Assembly: GCA_012514925.1 (NCBI GenBank)
Contig: JAAYZI010000236.1
Coordinates: forward strand, 1 to 23,451
Direction of reading: 5' to 3'
Origin: Deltaproteobacteria bacterium
GTDB taxonomy: Bacteria > Bdellovibrionota_C > UBA2361 > JAAYZI01
DNA: 23,451 nt
In this document: positions 23,419 to 23,451 of the stretch, piece by piece
Position numbering within the stretch: position 1 is the stretch's first letter
Layout of the letters: each line of letters begins with the position of its first letter
The notes under the pieces: generated by a model
Databases searched by the model: none
Seen by the model: the letters and a program-made list of their open reading frames with translations, nothing else
Told to the model about the DNA's origin: nothing
Program-made: the position numbers and the translations under genes

Positions 23419-23451
23419 CCCTGGTCGTACCGCTCGACCCCCCTTACCACC

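Larger units (their letters stand above)
22885..23451. other. Non-coding, strongly strand-skewed C-rich region
   Basis: No plausible gene on either strand. From about 23030 the plus strand is rich in C and A and very poor in G: I count 51 C and 8 G in 23041-23160. It contains two cores of the palindromic family and a 31-bp direct repeat, annotated separately. The first 100 bases presumably hold the promoter of the Cys-repeat gene, but I see no clear one. Confidence 0.8.

Noticed and set aside
1..23451. tRNA or rRNA genes
   Set aside because: I saw no cloverleaf arms with a TTCGA-type loop and CCA end, and no rRNA landmarks, in the intergenic stretches.

Overview
The window is bacterial and almost certainly Gram-negative. 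It has compact operons, clear Shine-Dalgarno (SD) sites, signal-peptide proteins, a PssA-type phospholipid synthase and a proton-pumping NADH dehydrogenase. Base composition is near balanced. Two secreted serine proteases and a surface protein rich in CGVCGGDG-type cysteine repeats resemble what delta-proteobacteria-like or other environmental lineages carry. I cannot name the genus, and the placement is inference.

Layout: 1-308 is a repeat-rich non-coding stretch. 309-3475 (minus) holds a heavily degenerate UvrA-like protein followed by pssA. 3529-3806 is a divergent intergenic region with a repeat element and a good candidate promoter. 3807-9949 (plus) is a tight four-gene operon: a NarL/LuxR-type response regulator whose receiver lacks the phospho-acceptor aspartate, a DUF58 protein, a membrane transglutaminase (TgpA-like) and a secreted TPR protein. 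9969-11042 (minus) is an unrecognised protein. 11420-12604 (plus) is a trypsin-like protease with a C-terminal Ig-like domain. 12648-18374 (minus) is nuoJKLMN, the membrane-arm genes of complex I without nuoA-I. 18375-18963 is non-coding, with a MITE-like element and a six-unit tandem hairpin array leading into a small secreted protein (18964-19551). 19572-20957 (minus) is a secreted subtilase. 21151-22884 (minus) is a secreted cysteine-repeat protein with a strong terminator behind it. 22885-23451 is non-coding, extremely C-rich and G-poor.

Functional reading: the plus-strand operon resembles the known MoxR/DUF58/transglutaminase gene sets, but with an apparently phosphorylation-independent regulator as its first gene and no MoxR ATPase. 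The nuo genes encode the antiporter-like proton-pumping subunits and depend on nuoA-I encoded elsewhere. The proteases and the Cys-repeat protein form a secreted/surface set.

The least explained signals are: (1) a dispersed intergenic repeat family built around the 18-bp palindrome actttctccggagaaagt; (2) the Asp-to-Gly receiver; (3) a UvrA relative that has lost ATPase residues asymmetrically; (4) the hairpin array in the leader of the small secreted protein.
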